The position numbers and the translations under genes are program-made. From DAOUJW01 sp965218945 (GTDB lineage: Bacteria; Chloroflexota; Dehalococcoidia; Lucifugimonadales; UBA2985), in the NCBI GenBank assembly GCA_965218945.1, contig OZ244718.1, forward strand, positions 1-64,000: 64,000 bases of DNA, read 5' to 3'. Positions 20,301-26,366 of the stretch are shown here, piece by piece. How positions within the stretch are numbered: position 1 is the first letter of the stretch; every line of letters starts with the position of its first letter. The notes under the pieces were generated by a model. It was not told the origin of the DNA and did not search any database. It saw only the letters and a list, made by a program, of their open reading frames with translations.

Positions 20301-23091
20301 CAGCGAGGACATCGGCATCAGCTTCCAGGCGTTGCGCGAGGAAGCGTTCGCGGTGACGAACGGTCGGATCACGGACGGGGTGCCCGTGGACGACCGCCGC
20401 GACCTGTTCGATATGACGCTGGAGCCGGACGGCGACGGCGACGTGGCGGTCACGCTTGAGGCGGACCGCGACTGCGCGGAGTCCGGGGCGATCTGCACGA
20501 AGGGCGAGCCGCAGCGGCGGCTGACGACCACGGTGTCGGCGATGGTGGCCGGCCCGGACGGCGCGGCGAACGCCCCGGCCACGGGCGCGCCGGCCATCAT
20601 CGGCACGGTCCAGGTGGGCGAGACGCTGACGGCGGACACCTCTGGCATCGCCGACGCCAACGGACTGACCAACGTTTCTTACAACTACCAATGGCTTGCC
20701 GACGACGCGGACATCGCCGGCGCCACCGGCTACAGATACACCCTGGCCGATAGCGACGAGGGCAGGACCATCAGGGTAAGGGTGACCTTCACCGACGACG
20801 CGGGCAACGAGGAGTCGCTGACCAGCGCACCCACGGAGCCGGTGTTGGAGGAGCCGGTGTTTGGGGACGGCCCGCCGGGAGCGCCGCGCAACCTCACCGT
20901 CACCGCCGGAGACCAGGAGGTCACCCTGTCCTGGGAGCCGCCAGCCGACAACGGCAACGCGCCCGCGACGAGATACCGCATCGAGTGGAGGATAGACGGC
21001 AAGGACTACAAAAAGGGGCATTGGGGCCCATCGGGAGAGACTACCTATACGAAGACCGACCTGGCCAATGGAGTGAAGTACATCTTCCGGGTAAAGGCCG
21101 AGAACGGCAACGGCAACAGCTACGGACCATACGGACCGGCCTCCGAGGAGGTGAGCGCCACTCCCACGTCCGGCTTGGCGGTGGACCTGGGCACGCCGGT
21201 GCTGTCGAACACGAAGACCCTGCATCACGGCATGGTGCAGCTGGACTGGGAGGACGTAGAGGACGCCGGTTGGTATGTAGTCCAGTACTACCATGTCAAA
21301 GGTGGGGAGTGGCTGGACCTGCCCGCCGCCGGAGTGGACATCGCGTTCCACGGTTCGAGCGCGGTGGTGAGCAACGTGCATGGGCTCTCGTGGCTGAGGG
21401 TTCGAGCGATGAGCTGTGCGGGAGAATCGGAGTGGTCGCAGATCGAGGAGTTGTACGGGACCAATGCATCGGACTGGGAGGGAGTGCCCGTACCCGAGGT
21501 GGCGGAGGGCGACGAGATCGAGCCATGCCCCGTGGTCCTGGGCACGCCGGTGCTTTCGAACACGGAGACCCTGCATCACGGCATGGTGAGGCTGGACTGG
21601 GAGGACATTGAGGACGCCGGTTGGTACGTGGTCCAGTACTACCACGCCAAAGGTGGGGAGTGGTTGGACCTGCCCGCCGAGGGAGTGGACATCGCGTTCC
21701 ACGGTTCGAGCGCGGTGGTGAGCAACCTGCATGGGCTCTCGTGGCTGAGGGTTCGAGCGATGAGCTGTGCAGGAGCATCGGAGTGGTCGCAGATCGAGGA
21801 GTTGTACGGGACCAATGCATCGGACTGGGAGGGCGTGCCCGTACCGGAGGTGGCGGAGGGCGACGAGATCGAACCGTGCTCCGAAGACGGTGACACGACG
21901 GACAACAGTCCGGCGACTGGAGCGCCCACAATCAGCGGGACGGCGCAGGTGGGCGAGACGCTGTCGGCGGACAAGTCAGGAATCGCCGACGCCGACGGCC
22001 TAACGAACGCCACCCACAGATACCAGTGGCTTGCGGACGACGCTGCAATCGCGGGCGCTACCGGCTCGACCTACACCCTGGCGGACACCGACGAGGGCAA
22101 GGCCATCACGGTGCAGGTGAGCTTCACCGACGACGCGGGCAATGATGAGACTCTGACCAGTGAGGCCACGGACGCAGTGGCGGCAGCGCCTGCTGCCAAC
22201 AACCCAGCCACCGGCGCTCCCACGATCAGTGGCACGGCCCAGGTGGGCGAGACGCTGACGGCGGACAGGTCGGGGATCGCCGACGCCGACGGGCTTAGCA
22301 ACGTCCAGTACGAGTACCAGTGGCTTGCCGACGACACAGCGATTCAGGGCGCCACGGACGCCACCCACACCCTGGCGAACACCGACGAGGGCAAGGCCAT
22401 CAAGGTGCAGGTGAGCTTCACCGACGACGCGGGCAATAATGAGGCGCTGACCAGTGCGGCTACGGGCGCGGTGTCGGCGGCGGAACCTACGGAGCCGCCC
22501 GCCAGACCCACCGGCCTCTCGGCCACGGCGTCGCACGACTCTGTGACCCTCACGTGGGACGACCCCGGCGACGACTCCATCACCGGCTACGTGATCCTGC
22601 GGCGCGTCCGCGTGAACAATACCGGGGGCGACTTCAGTGAACTGGTGGCGGACACGGGCACAGCGGCGACCACCTACACCGACGACACGGTGGCTGCCGG
22701 CACCACTTACACCTACCGGATCAAGGCCATCAACGGGGCCGGAACGAGTGAACGCTCGCGCTGGTTCCACATCGACACTCCGGCAGCGCCCGTACCCGAT
22801 AAGCCCACGGGCTTGTCCGCCACGGCGTCCCACGACTCGGTGACCCTCACCTGGGAAGACCCCGGCGACGATAGCATCACCGGCTACGTGATCCTGCGGC
22901 GCCTCCGCTACGACGACCCCTCGGGCCACTTCGATGAGCTGGTGGCGGACACGGGCACGGCGGCGACCACGTACACCGACGATACGGTAAAGGCCAACAC
23001 TCACTATACCTACCGGATCAAGGCCATCAGCGGGGCCGGGGTGAGCGAGCGTTCCCGCTGGTTCCACATCCAGACCCAGGAGGCCCCGTAG
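8323..23091 (+). CDS. Giant secreted modular repeat protein 1 (4,922 residues)
   Basis: The ATG at 8323 follows AAGGAGG and is chosen over the in-frame ATG at 8224. It opens a signal peptide (residues 1 to about 34, ending RAQAQ). Modules follow in order: a choice-of-anchor-like domain; cadherin-like beta-sandwich domains at about 218-325, 732-836 and 1501-1605, each followed by paired PPC-like domains; eight Calx-beta-like domains; FnIII domains; a leucine-rich block of 9 repeats (about 2585-2790) and another of 5 (about 3050-3160); a His-rich stretch (about 3487-3597); a tandem 119-residue duplication; three Ig-like repeats; and two terminal FnIII domains. There is no sortase signal, C-terminal membrane segment or autotransporter barrel. 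It is probably an extracellular adhesin or matrix protein. The closing domain shared by the other two giants is missing, but a remnant lies after the stop. Confidence 0.88.
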   Translation: MTNINRRRFPILLASALALLAILGALFLPDRAQAQTATVLVSNIGQTSDASFSISNSDHVAQAFKVASGGGNYTLTSIEAPIVLDGITALTAEDRALLSASLWSADEFGDPVSSLRALTNPSSISDGDTAAFTDPTGTTLEAGTIYVVVFVYEKTVPNLSIKAVGSGSEDGESLSGWTIYNISRHRQADETSWTQDSNSLLIRVNGSAASGEDDPPPLSTDATLSGLSLGTGVTLSPAFASGTATYTASVANSVDEVTVTPTTNHASATVEILDTDDNELDDADDVEDDFQVALEVGDTVIKVKVTAEDDTSTQTYTVTVTRAAEMTPDDPPDDSGNVSEGDPDLPGDTTTTGKVEVGGSVTGKIRNLNDKDWFAVELEAGKRYQIDMEGADTGRGTLTHPRVSGIYDAAANAIANTANNGGGVGNNARVIYTPDAAGTYYVEAYFQTGELNRTYTLSVILLGANGASEADTDFPATTATTGRVEVGSKVEASVTGNIESATDEDWFRVDLEAGKTYQIDMKGEYGGGGTLEDPYLNNIRDSSSNEIEGTFNDDIDPDNNLNSQITFTPTAGGTYYLLVGAASSTTGTYTLSVREIPPSCTLNIGDLWCGVVTVGEYKSGGITFAYGFVDATTDTGALSDTTFDVSPNSYTIDRASVGVSGLAGQLIFSLTSALTEPDRAKLVLHVDGSSGSFAFDGVTPTASFGYRWTMSGLDWSSETSVTLRLRDTPVPSTDATLSGLSLGTGVTLSPAFASGTVTYTASVANSVDEVTVTPTTNHASATVEILDTDDNELDDADDMEDDFQVALEVGDTVIKVKVTAEDDTSTQTYTVTVTRAADMTPDDPPDDSGNVSEGDTDLPGDTTTTGKVEVGGSVTGTIADTIDDLSSGDSFKVDLEAGKRYQIDVEGAPTGRGTLPDPWLASIVDPDGNQVQSAGDNDSGVGLNARLILTPTEDGAHDVNVRAYFVPSAQPGTYTLSVILLGANGASEADTDFPGTTATTGRVEVGGSVTGNRGSLGDTDWFAVVLEAGKTYQIDLTGEYGGGGTLEDPYLDNIRDSSGNRISNTFNNDVDGDNFDSQIIFTPTAAGTYYLVAFANGSFTGTYTLSVRDITPATCTLNTGDVWCGVVTVGMFTLDGTSYLGYLDGTGGGGMLSDNDFDFTDTELDSKSHTITGVLLASGTLSLIFEDSQDEDDKPVLNTWDLQVGTDTFALDDDDVTQLPTGGYQWTGTGLSWSVGDTVTLRLRGETGPPSVANVAVTSVPLLTSSGGSEQDTYGAGDEIEFTVTFSQVVVVTGDPQFGFSLSGARQADYRSGSGSTALKFVYTVQSSDSDDDGIWIGNHNSNTKSLQLDANDEITSPGGIDANLEHDQLKGQAGHKVDGSRSSKPTLSIADAAAAEGDDLSFTVTLSAADAADVTATWTASIETGDTAVAADLGTTRTGTVTVSMGNTTGTFTVSTVEDSTVEVNETFTVTLSSVSSNAQLETDPTAKGTIEDDDLATLSTDATLSGLSLGTGVTLSPAFASGTVTYTASVANSVDKVTVTPTTNHASATVEILDKDDNEINDADDVEDDFQVALSVGDTVIKVKVTAEDGTSTQTYTATVTRDDFPADTTTTGQVDVGGSVTGNIDSVVDIDWFRVDLKKDKRYQIDLEGADTNRGTLTDPLLSRMRNALGNVVTDALDSGIGNNARRIFTAPADGTHYVVASSNGVTGTYTLSVIVLGANGVSEADTDFTNNALTSGRVDVGASATGNVESATDVDRFRVDLEAGKQYQFDLEGAPTDRGTLEDPYLSLIDPMGTVLESDNDDGDGVNSQIVYTATATGAHYLRADKSDTETGTYTLSVRDITLPTLSVADASDAENDGKVEFTVTLSEAAATAVTATWTASIETGDTAVAADLGTTTTGTVTVAIGDTMGTFEVPVVNDSTDEGDETFTVTLSNVSSNAKLETDPTAKGTIEDDDATLPTLSIADAAAAEGSPVSFTVTLSAAADAADVTATWTASIETGDTAVAADLGTTRTGTVTVSMGNTTGTFTVSTVEDSTVEVNETFTVTLSGVSSNAQLSSTAATAQGTINNDDLATVSVGDAEGDEDEGVEFTLTLSAAAPADVTVDWTASIESGDTASTADLATTKTGTVTITKGDTTKKFTVPVNDDSTDEPDQTFTVTLSNPTPTSLAQLAADPTAKGTIDDDDDPPTLTVADARHVEGHSESRTIVTVSLSEVSEKRVRFKLRPVDRTGDTASGTDWSALYSSPPFHAIDAGIMSRSRFAGVVIQNDTLDEDDETLTVEAYSLENAEGSAADREATITIVDDDPTPTVTVADAAATEGDKVEFVVTLSAVSGRDVDVDYATSVATGDGATSDTDFTAASGTLTIAAADSTATGTIEVQTTEDDASESAETFTLTISSPDNATLTTDTTATGTINNRATTAAEPTTFAAAVGNAQVVLSWDAPDSASGVTRHEYQYKEGTGAYKGWVQIANSGVDGANEAGFTVTGLTNEVLHTFQLRAVNAQGESTAAEADPVTPTPGICGRTAKIQEVILAELADVSECAAVTVADLASITTFGLSALGTFNQGITSLQAGDFAGLTALTQLNLSQNQLTTLPEGIFSGLTAVEGISMEQNQLTALPEGMFAGLPNLTLILLTGNSLTAIPPRAFAGLTGLTNISLGLNDLTALPAGLFTDLTTLENISLADNDLTALPAGVFSGLTVLDTLYLGGNELSSLDAGVFSGLTSLERLELDRNDLSSLPAGVFSGLAALTRLNLDDNDLSSLPDGLLSGLTGLTRLQLFDNPNSGDTLALTVTVEKFGTDQARAKVLAGAPFAVNFTATVVNGSLPTGVTKLAVAAGSVEGTAVTVTRTSGTMAAVTVDIDLTTQPTLPTNHSGYEFVKATSGLPAEILPDTRGPQNFTAKPGDGQAVLAWTAPASGSGVTKHQYRQKEGTGSYGSWIDIPNSAEGEANEDGYTVTGLTNETVYTFELRSAVGTTNSTAAESNTVTPTPGICDRTQQVQDGILAAVSGVTECEAVTVANLAGIGGLSIENKGVTSLKAGDFASLTGMTTLNLTDNSLSSLPAGVFSGLTALGTLELQENDLETLPAGLFSGLTALITLKLNDNDLSSLDAGVFSGLSALGTLELNDNDLETLPAGLFSGLTALASLNLSDNTTNPMLLTVTVEKVGTDRVRAKVLAGAPFAVAIPVTPANGTLAGDVTVLTVAKGSVESAAVTVTRTEGTTDAVTVDVDLSTQPSRPAFHVGYIFARAASGLPAEILPEEASLEPPTGLSATPGDREAVLTWTPPAADSGFTRHQYRYRTGGSWTDIPDSGPGEANATRYTVTGLDNAVEYSFELRARDAGAGKSDAATVRVTPTGPPRILSVEVTSGPGLDGDTYGEDEEIRIEVTFDQPVVVTGDPELDIEVGSASRHAHYDSGGGTEVLVFVYVVRAGDSDGDGIEIGDDALELNGGGIGNGAGDDAELAHDGPGQQSGHMVDGGRRAGVHTHAEFTHSHSHSRQQYPEHTHEGHEHLDEANEHKRRPGTHVHHAQEDPNAQISGGPDVRMHDGVVHIHRCFDLKPSCTQGDDYSERGDELGLPIEVTHSHEHSEPGHRFDWRAFFEEGGSGAMVSVTDAVAVRGEGRTLDFEVSLKPAVAFAVRVDYATADGTATAGEDYLGTSGVLEIPPGQTRATVSVRMPADGPGDGPELFKLTLSSATAATVADGAATGTILMPGLSTQPVIERIAVVSTPRLSWDGNGKDTYGEGENIRIAVTFDQPVLVVGDPTFALEVGDPCESVCEADYESGSGADTLVFAYLVLEVDVDRSGIAIRGNPIEVVLGDSIRNAAGQEALLSSKGKGTQRNHRVDGSQSAAAHLSVADAEAREADGEMTFTVRLEPHGLGIVTVDYATRDGSARAGEDYTETGGTLRFNSLERERTVTVPITDDTEPDDGETFTLTLSNPDGAKIRDGDGEAMGTIHNSEPQEALTASFEGMPGEHNGEDAFTFRVAFSEDIGISFQALREEAFAVTNGRITDGVPVDDRRDLFDMTLEPDGDGDVAVTLEADRDCAESGAICTKGEPQRRLTTTVSAMVAGPDGAANAPATGAPAIIGTVQVGETLTADTSGIADANGLTNVSYNYQWLADDADIAGATGYRYTLADSDEGRTIRVRVTFTDDAGNEESLTSAPTEPVLEEPVFGDGPPGAPRNLTVTAGDQEVTLSWEPPADNGNAPATRYRIEWRIDGKDYKKGHWGPSGETTYTKTDLANGVKYIFRVKAENGNGNSYGPYGPASEEVSATPTSGLAVDLGTPVLSNTKTLHHGMVQLDWEDVEDAGWYVVQYYHVKGGEWLDLPAAGVDIAFHGSSAVVSNVHGLSWLRVRAMSCAGESEWSQIEELYGTNASDWEGVPVPEVAEGDEIEPCPVVLGTPVLSNTETLHHGMVRLDWEDIEDAGWYVVQYYHAKGGEWLDLPAEGVDIAFHGSSAVVSNLHGLSWLRVRAMSCAGASEWSQIEELYGTNASDWEGVPVPEVAEGDEIEPCSEDGDTTDNSPATGAPTISGTAQVGETLSADKSGIADADGLTNATHRYQWLADDAAIAGATGSTYTLADTDEGKAITVQVSFTDDAGNDETLTSEATDAVAAAPAANNPATGAPTISGTAQVGETLTADRSGIADADGLSNVQYEYQWLADDTAIQGATDATHTLANTDEGKAIKVQVSFTDDAGNNEALTSAATGAVSAAEPTEPPARPTGLSATASHDSVTLTWDDPGDDSITGYVILRRVRVNNTGGDFSELVADTGTAATTYTDDTVAAGTTYTYRIKAINGAGTSERSRWFHIDTPAAPVPDKPTGLSATASHDSVTLTWEDPGDDSITGYVILRRLRYDDPSGHFDELVADTGTAATTYTDDTVKANTHYTYRIKAISGAGVSERSRWFHIQTQEAP
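8974..9400 (+). repeat. Near-identical module repeat (copy 1 of 3)
   Basis: The DNA for the cadherin-like domain and the beginning of the PPC-like domain is almost identical to 10516-10940. The cadherin-like part is also closely matched at 12823-13130. The near-identity at silent positions indicates recent duplication or gene conversion within giant gene 1. Confidence 0.75.
21176..21895 (+). repeat. Tandem duplication of a 119-residue module in giant gene 1
   Basis: Two adjacent units of about 357-360 bp (21176-21535 and 21536-21895) are nearly identical at the DNA level. Both begin with LGTPVLSNT and end with EVAEGDEIEPC. Each unit encodes a beta-rich module with one Cys in RAMSCAG and another near its end. 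Confidence 0.8.
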
Positions 23092-23102
23092 CAGGTATCG
23101 AG

Positions 23103-23192
23103 GACTGCGAAGGCGAGGGAGCCATCGGCACGAGCGACGGCAGAAAGTTGTCCGACGAGTTGGCGCCGACCGTCAGCGGTCCGGGCCGGTAG
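23103..23192 (+). pseudogene. Remnant of the shared C-terminal domain, out of frame after giant gene 1
   Basis: Starting 11 bp after the stop codon, and in a different frame, 29 codons read DCEGEGAIGTSDGRKLSDEL then APTVSGPGR and a stop. The other two giant proteins end in DGRKLSNRLEFTVSGPG. The homologous tail is thus still present but detached, as if the end of gene 1 was replaced by recombination or a frameshift. Confidence 0.7.
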
Positions 23193-23193
23193 A

Positions 23194-23220
23194 GGGCAAC
23201 GGAAAAAGGCCGCACACATG
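23194..23220 (-). repeat. Dispersed motif, copy 1
   Basis: On the minus strand this reads CATGTGTGCGGCCTTTTTCC then GTTGCCC. It lies directly after the remnant tail of giant gene 1 and before the HTH gene. It belongs to the motif family also found at 23921, 48509, 48790, 49291, 49646, 58316 and 58638. Confidence 0.6.
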
Positions 23221-23383
23221 TGTGAAGCTGGGGAGGCCGCCACAGCCCTTGGGCAAGCAGGGCAGCGGCCTCCCCGAAGGCTCCGGGTTGGACCGACTGC
23301 GGGCGCTTGCGCTCCGCACACCGTCCGGCCCGGACGTCGGCGGTTGGAGGGAGATTGCAGCCGTCCTGCGGAAGGACCGGACA

Positions 23384-23719
23384 ATGCCGAGAGAGCCAGT
23401 TGACCACGGCAGAATAGTCTACGTCGTGCCTCCCGACTTCCCGGAGCGACTGGAGCTGCTCCAGGAGGAGTCGGGGCTGCCGTGGGCGGAGATCGCTCGC
23501 CGTCTCGGGACCTATCCCTACACCGTATGGCGTTGGTATAGAGGCCGAGCGCGGCCCCATTTCCGGCACCAGATGGCGCTGCTGGACCTGGCCGACGAAC
23601 TGGGACTCGCCCACCTGCTGACCGCGTGGACCCTCCCGGACGAAGCGCGGCGCGAGAAGCCCGCCAAAGACGTCCCGCCCGGGTGCGAGAGTCCTGGGAG
23701 GAAAGCCGCGCGTCGGTGA
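23384..23719 (+). CDS. Small HTH protein downstream of giant gene 1
   Basis: A 111-residue protein. The ATG at 23384 is chosen because GAAGGA precedes it and because paralogues at 49574 and 58628 start with the same M-P/S-R motif. Residues about 15-85 contain the family core (PPDFPERLELL, EIARRLGTYPYTVWRWYRG, LLDLADELGLAHLL), an XRE-like HTH followed by a helical tail. The basic C-terminal extension (about 30 residues) is specific to this copy. It sits 290 bp after the giant gene on the same strand, between two copies of the dispersed motif. It is probably a DNA-binding regulator; the target is unknown. Confidence 0.72.
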   Translation: MPREPVDHGRIVYVVPPDFPERLELLQEESGLPWAEIARRLGTYPYTVWRWYRGRARPHFRHQMALLDLADELGLAHLLTAWTLPDEARREKPAKDVPPGCESPGRKAARR

Positions 23720-23920
23720 GGCGGCCGCCACCGCAGGGGCTGAAACGCAACGAGGGCGGCGTACGCGGACGACGCCGCGGCGCGCATGGCGATGGGCTGC
23801 TCCCGCGAGGGGCAGGTGGAGCACGGAGGCGGCCGGGCGCTGAATCGGCGGCGCGGCCGCGCCGCCGCCCGCACGTGAGCGTCGAGCTTGCGCCCCCGCC
23901 TGCCCTGCTCCGATGATTTC

Positions 23921-23946
23921 GGGCAACAAAAAAAGCCCGCACACAT
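23921..23946 (-). repeat. Dispersed motif, copy 2
   Basis: On the minus strand this reads CATGTGTGCGGGCTTTTTTT then GTTGCCC. The CGGGC and GCCCG parts can pair around a T-rich loop. It lies on the far side of the HTH gene from copy 1. The 23720-24040 gap also holds the hairpin at 24001-24026 and no gene that I can support. Confidence 0.6.
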
Positions 23947-24000
23947 GGGAAGCCGGGGGAGGCCGTCGTCGATACGGCGACAACCTCCCCCCTTGAGTAA

Positions 24001-24026
24001 CGGCCCGGCGGTACTACGCCGGGCCG
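24001..24026. terminator. Perfect 10-bp hairpin between convergent genes
   Basis: The arms CGGCCCGGCG and CGCCGGGCCG flank a 6-nt loop (GTACTA), 15 bp beyond the stop of the four-HTH gene. A second GGGGAGG...CCTCCCC stem lies at about 23957-23992. There is no adjacent T-tract on the minus strand, so termination is only likely, not certain. Its place between convergent genes supports the reading. Confidence 0.45.
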
Positions 24027-24040
24027 TCGCCTGTGCCTCG

Positions 24041-25144
24041 CTAGGCGGCGGCCATCTCCGGCTGCTTCAGCATGGCGGAGTAGCCCCTCTCGACGACGTG
24101 GGTCACCGACAACCGGCCATGACCGTCGTACCCCGCGCGGTAGGCGAACTCCGCCTTCGCGCCCCAGGGCACGTGGCCGCCGACCCGGACGGCGGGGCCT
24201 CCAGACCTGCCGCGGCGCCCCGGCCCGCCCGCGCCGTGCACCACCATCCCGCTCCGCTCGCCCTTCCGCCAGCCCAGCACCTTCACCTCGGCGGGCATGA
24301 CCCGCTCCGCCTTCGTCGGCTGGAACAGGACACCGTGCAGCCCCTTCAGCACGCCCGCCGACGGGGAGGACTTGCCGTTCATGATCTGGGAGAGGTACGA
24401 GGAGCTGATGCCCGCTCGCCGGGCGGTCTCGTTCTGGCTGAAGCCGTGAGCGTCCATCCGGTCCCACATCGCCTCCCGGTCGATGCTGGCGGGCTGCGCG
24501 GGAGCGATCTTCACCGGGGCCTCCAGCGCCGACGCGACCCTGGCCTGGACCTTCACGCCCATGTTGCTATGACCCCGTGCCACCATTGACATGTAGCCGT
24601 AGGAGACGCCCACGCGGTCGGCCAGGTCCCGCAGGTTCATGCCCAGCTCCCTGGCCCGCTCCCGGATGTAGCTGCTCTCCCCGGCCACGACGACGCCTTG
24701 GCGGTGGGCGCACGTGGCGGGCGCGACCTTCGCCGGACCGTGCAACGCCGACTCGACCCTGGTCTGGACCTTCACGCCCATGTTCTGGCGGCCACGGGCA
24801 ACCTGGGTCATGTAGCTGTAGGAGACGCCCACCTCATCGGCCAGGTCCTTCATGGTCATGCCCAACGTGCGGGCGCGCTCCCGGATGAAGCTGCTCTCGC
24901 CGGTCACGACGCCGCCCTGGCGGTAGACGATGCCCTGGCCGGGGACTTCTCCCAGGACCGCCGCGACCTTCTCCCGCATCTTGGGCGTCCACGGACTGCC
25001 CCCGTTGGCGATCCGCGACAGGTAACTCGCGCCCACGCCCATCAGGGCCGCGAGTTCCTTCATGGTGAGCCCGCGCCGCCTGGCCGCAGCCCTGAGCTCG
25101 CTCTCCGCCGTCCTCGTTCCGGTTGCCATCGTTGCCGTCGTCAT
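24041..25144 (-). CDS. Protein with four tandem XRE/Cro-type HTH domains
   Basis: The protein has 367 residues and its ATG is preceded by GGAGGAC. Four HTH units are visible: RGLTMKELAALMGVGASYLS (about 25-45), MTMKDLADEVGVSYSYMTQV (about 95-115), MNLRDLADRVGVSYGYMSMV (about 167-187) and FSQNETARRAGISSSYLSQI (about 235-255). Units 2 and 3 are close duplicates, including the GESS-IRERAR lead and NMGVKVQ-RV follow-up. The remaining C-terminal 90 residues are Gly/Arg-rich, then beta-like. Multiple HTHs in one chain suggest binding to repeated operator sites. The repeat arrays at 25.4-26.1 kb and 27.5 kb are obvious candidates, by inference only. Confidence 0.75.
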   Translation of the reverse strand: MTTATMATGTRTAESELRAAARRRGLTMKELAALMGVGASYLSRIANGGSPWTPKMREKVAAVLGEVPGQGIVYRQGGVVTGESSFIRERARTLGMTMKDLADEVGVSYSYMTQVARGRQNMGVKVQTRVESALHGPAKVAPATCAHRQGVVVAGESSYIRERARELGMNLRDLADRVGVSYGYMSMVARGHSNMGVKVQARVASALEAPVKIAPAQPASIDREAMWDRMDAHGFSQNETARRAGISSSYLSQIMNGKSSPSAGVLKGLHGVLFQPTKAERVMPAEVKVLGWRKGERSGMVVHGAGGPGRRGRSGGPAVRVGGHVPWGAKAEFAYRAGYDGHGRLSVTHVVERGYSAMLKQPEMAAA

Positions 25145-25868
25145 CGGTCCGTCCTCCTTCTGTTGTGTTGTGTTGCCTTTGGCCTGCGCCCGCTTGCGGG
25201 CAAAGAAGAAGGGCCGCCCCCGGCGAACGAGGACGACCCTTGTGAATGGGGATGTGTTGTGAGAACCGGAGGCCCCGCCGTCAGCGGCGATGGACCTCGT
25301 TGACGTGCATAGACGCCTCCTTTCAGTTGTTGACCCGTGCAGGCATCCGTGGCGCGGGTACTTCGTGATGGGGTTGACGCTGGACGCACTCCGCCCACGG
25401 TCGGATGCCGGACGCGAGAGACGGAGTGGGAGTGAGAGAAGACGCAGCCCGGCCCAGGGTGATTCGCCGGGAAATCGACTGCCGGGGAGCTGCTACGGGG
25501 GAAGCGACCGTCCTACGACTTCATCGCAGGACGGCGCAGGTGAAGAAGGCGCGGCTCGCCCAGGGTGCGTAGCGTCAGAGTTGGGGGAAGCTGCGAGAGG
25601 TGAAGCGGCCGGCCCACGACGTGGCCGCAGACCGACGCATGACAGAAGACGCAGCTCGGCCCAGGGTGAACAACGTCAGTGGGAGAACTGCGAGACGTGA
25701 AGCGGCCAGCCTGCTTTCAACGGCAGACCGGCGCATGTCGAAGCTGCGGCCCGGCTGCGTGTCAGCCGTGCCGCGGGCATGAGGAGTCGGCGGAGCGACA
25801 GACGCACTCCGACCGACTTGTGGAGGACGAAGCACAAGGCGCGCTCCGTCCCAGTTGTCCAGCGGCGA

Positions 25869-26075
25869 GAGCGATCGACTCCCAACGCCAGCCCTGAGTC
25901 CAACGAATGGAGCGATCAACTCCGATTCGCCAGACCAATGCCCAGCGAGTGAAGCGATCAACCCCAACCGGCAGACTGGTTCCCAACGGCAGGAGCGATC
26001 AACTCCAATCGCTGAACGGGTGTCCAGCGGGCGAAGGGCTTATCACTCCAACCGCCGGACTGGACCGAGGACGGA
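25869..26075. repeat. Degenerate 41-bp tandem repeats (about 5 units) in a 1.2-kb non-coding region
   Basis: Units begin at about 25869, 25910, 25952, 25993 and 26034 with the pattern GAGCGATCAACTCC, then an A/C-rich stretch and GCCAGACTGG. To the left (about 25400-25860), longer imperfect units share GAAGACGCAGC-CGGCCCAGGGTG and GTGAAGCGGCC-GCC, about 100 bp apart. The region 25145-26366 has no convincing gene. It lies between two divergent-looking regulatory genes and before the transfer operon, where an origin of transfer or replication could sit. Confidence 0.6.
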
Positions 26076-26366
26076 GAGCTACGTCAAATCCGTCGTTTCG
26101 ATCCGTGCTGCCTGCGAAGGACCAACGTCAACTCCGCTTCAGCAGCATTCCCTCGTGGGCAACCGGGGGAGAGCGAATCATCCTCCAGTCGGACCCGTGC
26201 AACAGGGATCGCGCACCCAGGTTTCTATGGTCGGAAACCTTGGTCAAAAGCCAAACAGTGCAGTCATTGTCGCCGTTCCCGGCGCCGCAAAAGAGGGCCT
26301 GCAAGACCCCCCCGGCAGATTGCCGCCAAATCGTTCACTAAAGTTCACAACGAACCCGCCGCCCGG

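Noticed and set aside
16234..21732. Long open frame of 1,832 codons on the minus strand inside giant gene 1
   Set aside because: It is an antisense shadow produced by high GC and repetitive codons. The composition is Arg/His/Val-rich and lacks domains, while the plus frame has clear modules and a signal peptide.
25869..26075. CRISPR array
   Set aside because: The units are degenerate, the period is about 41 bp without constant repeats and unique spacers, and there are no cas genes nearby.
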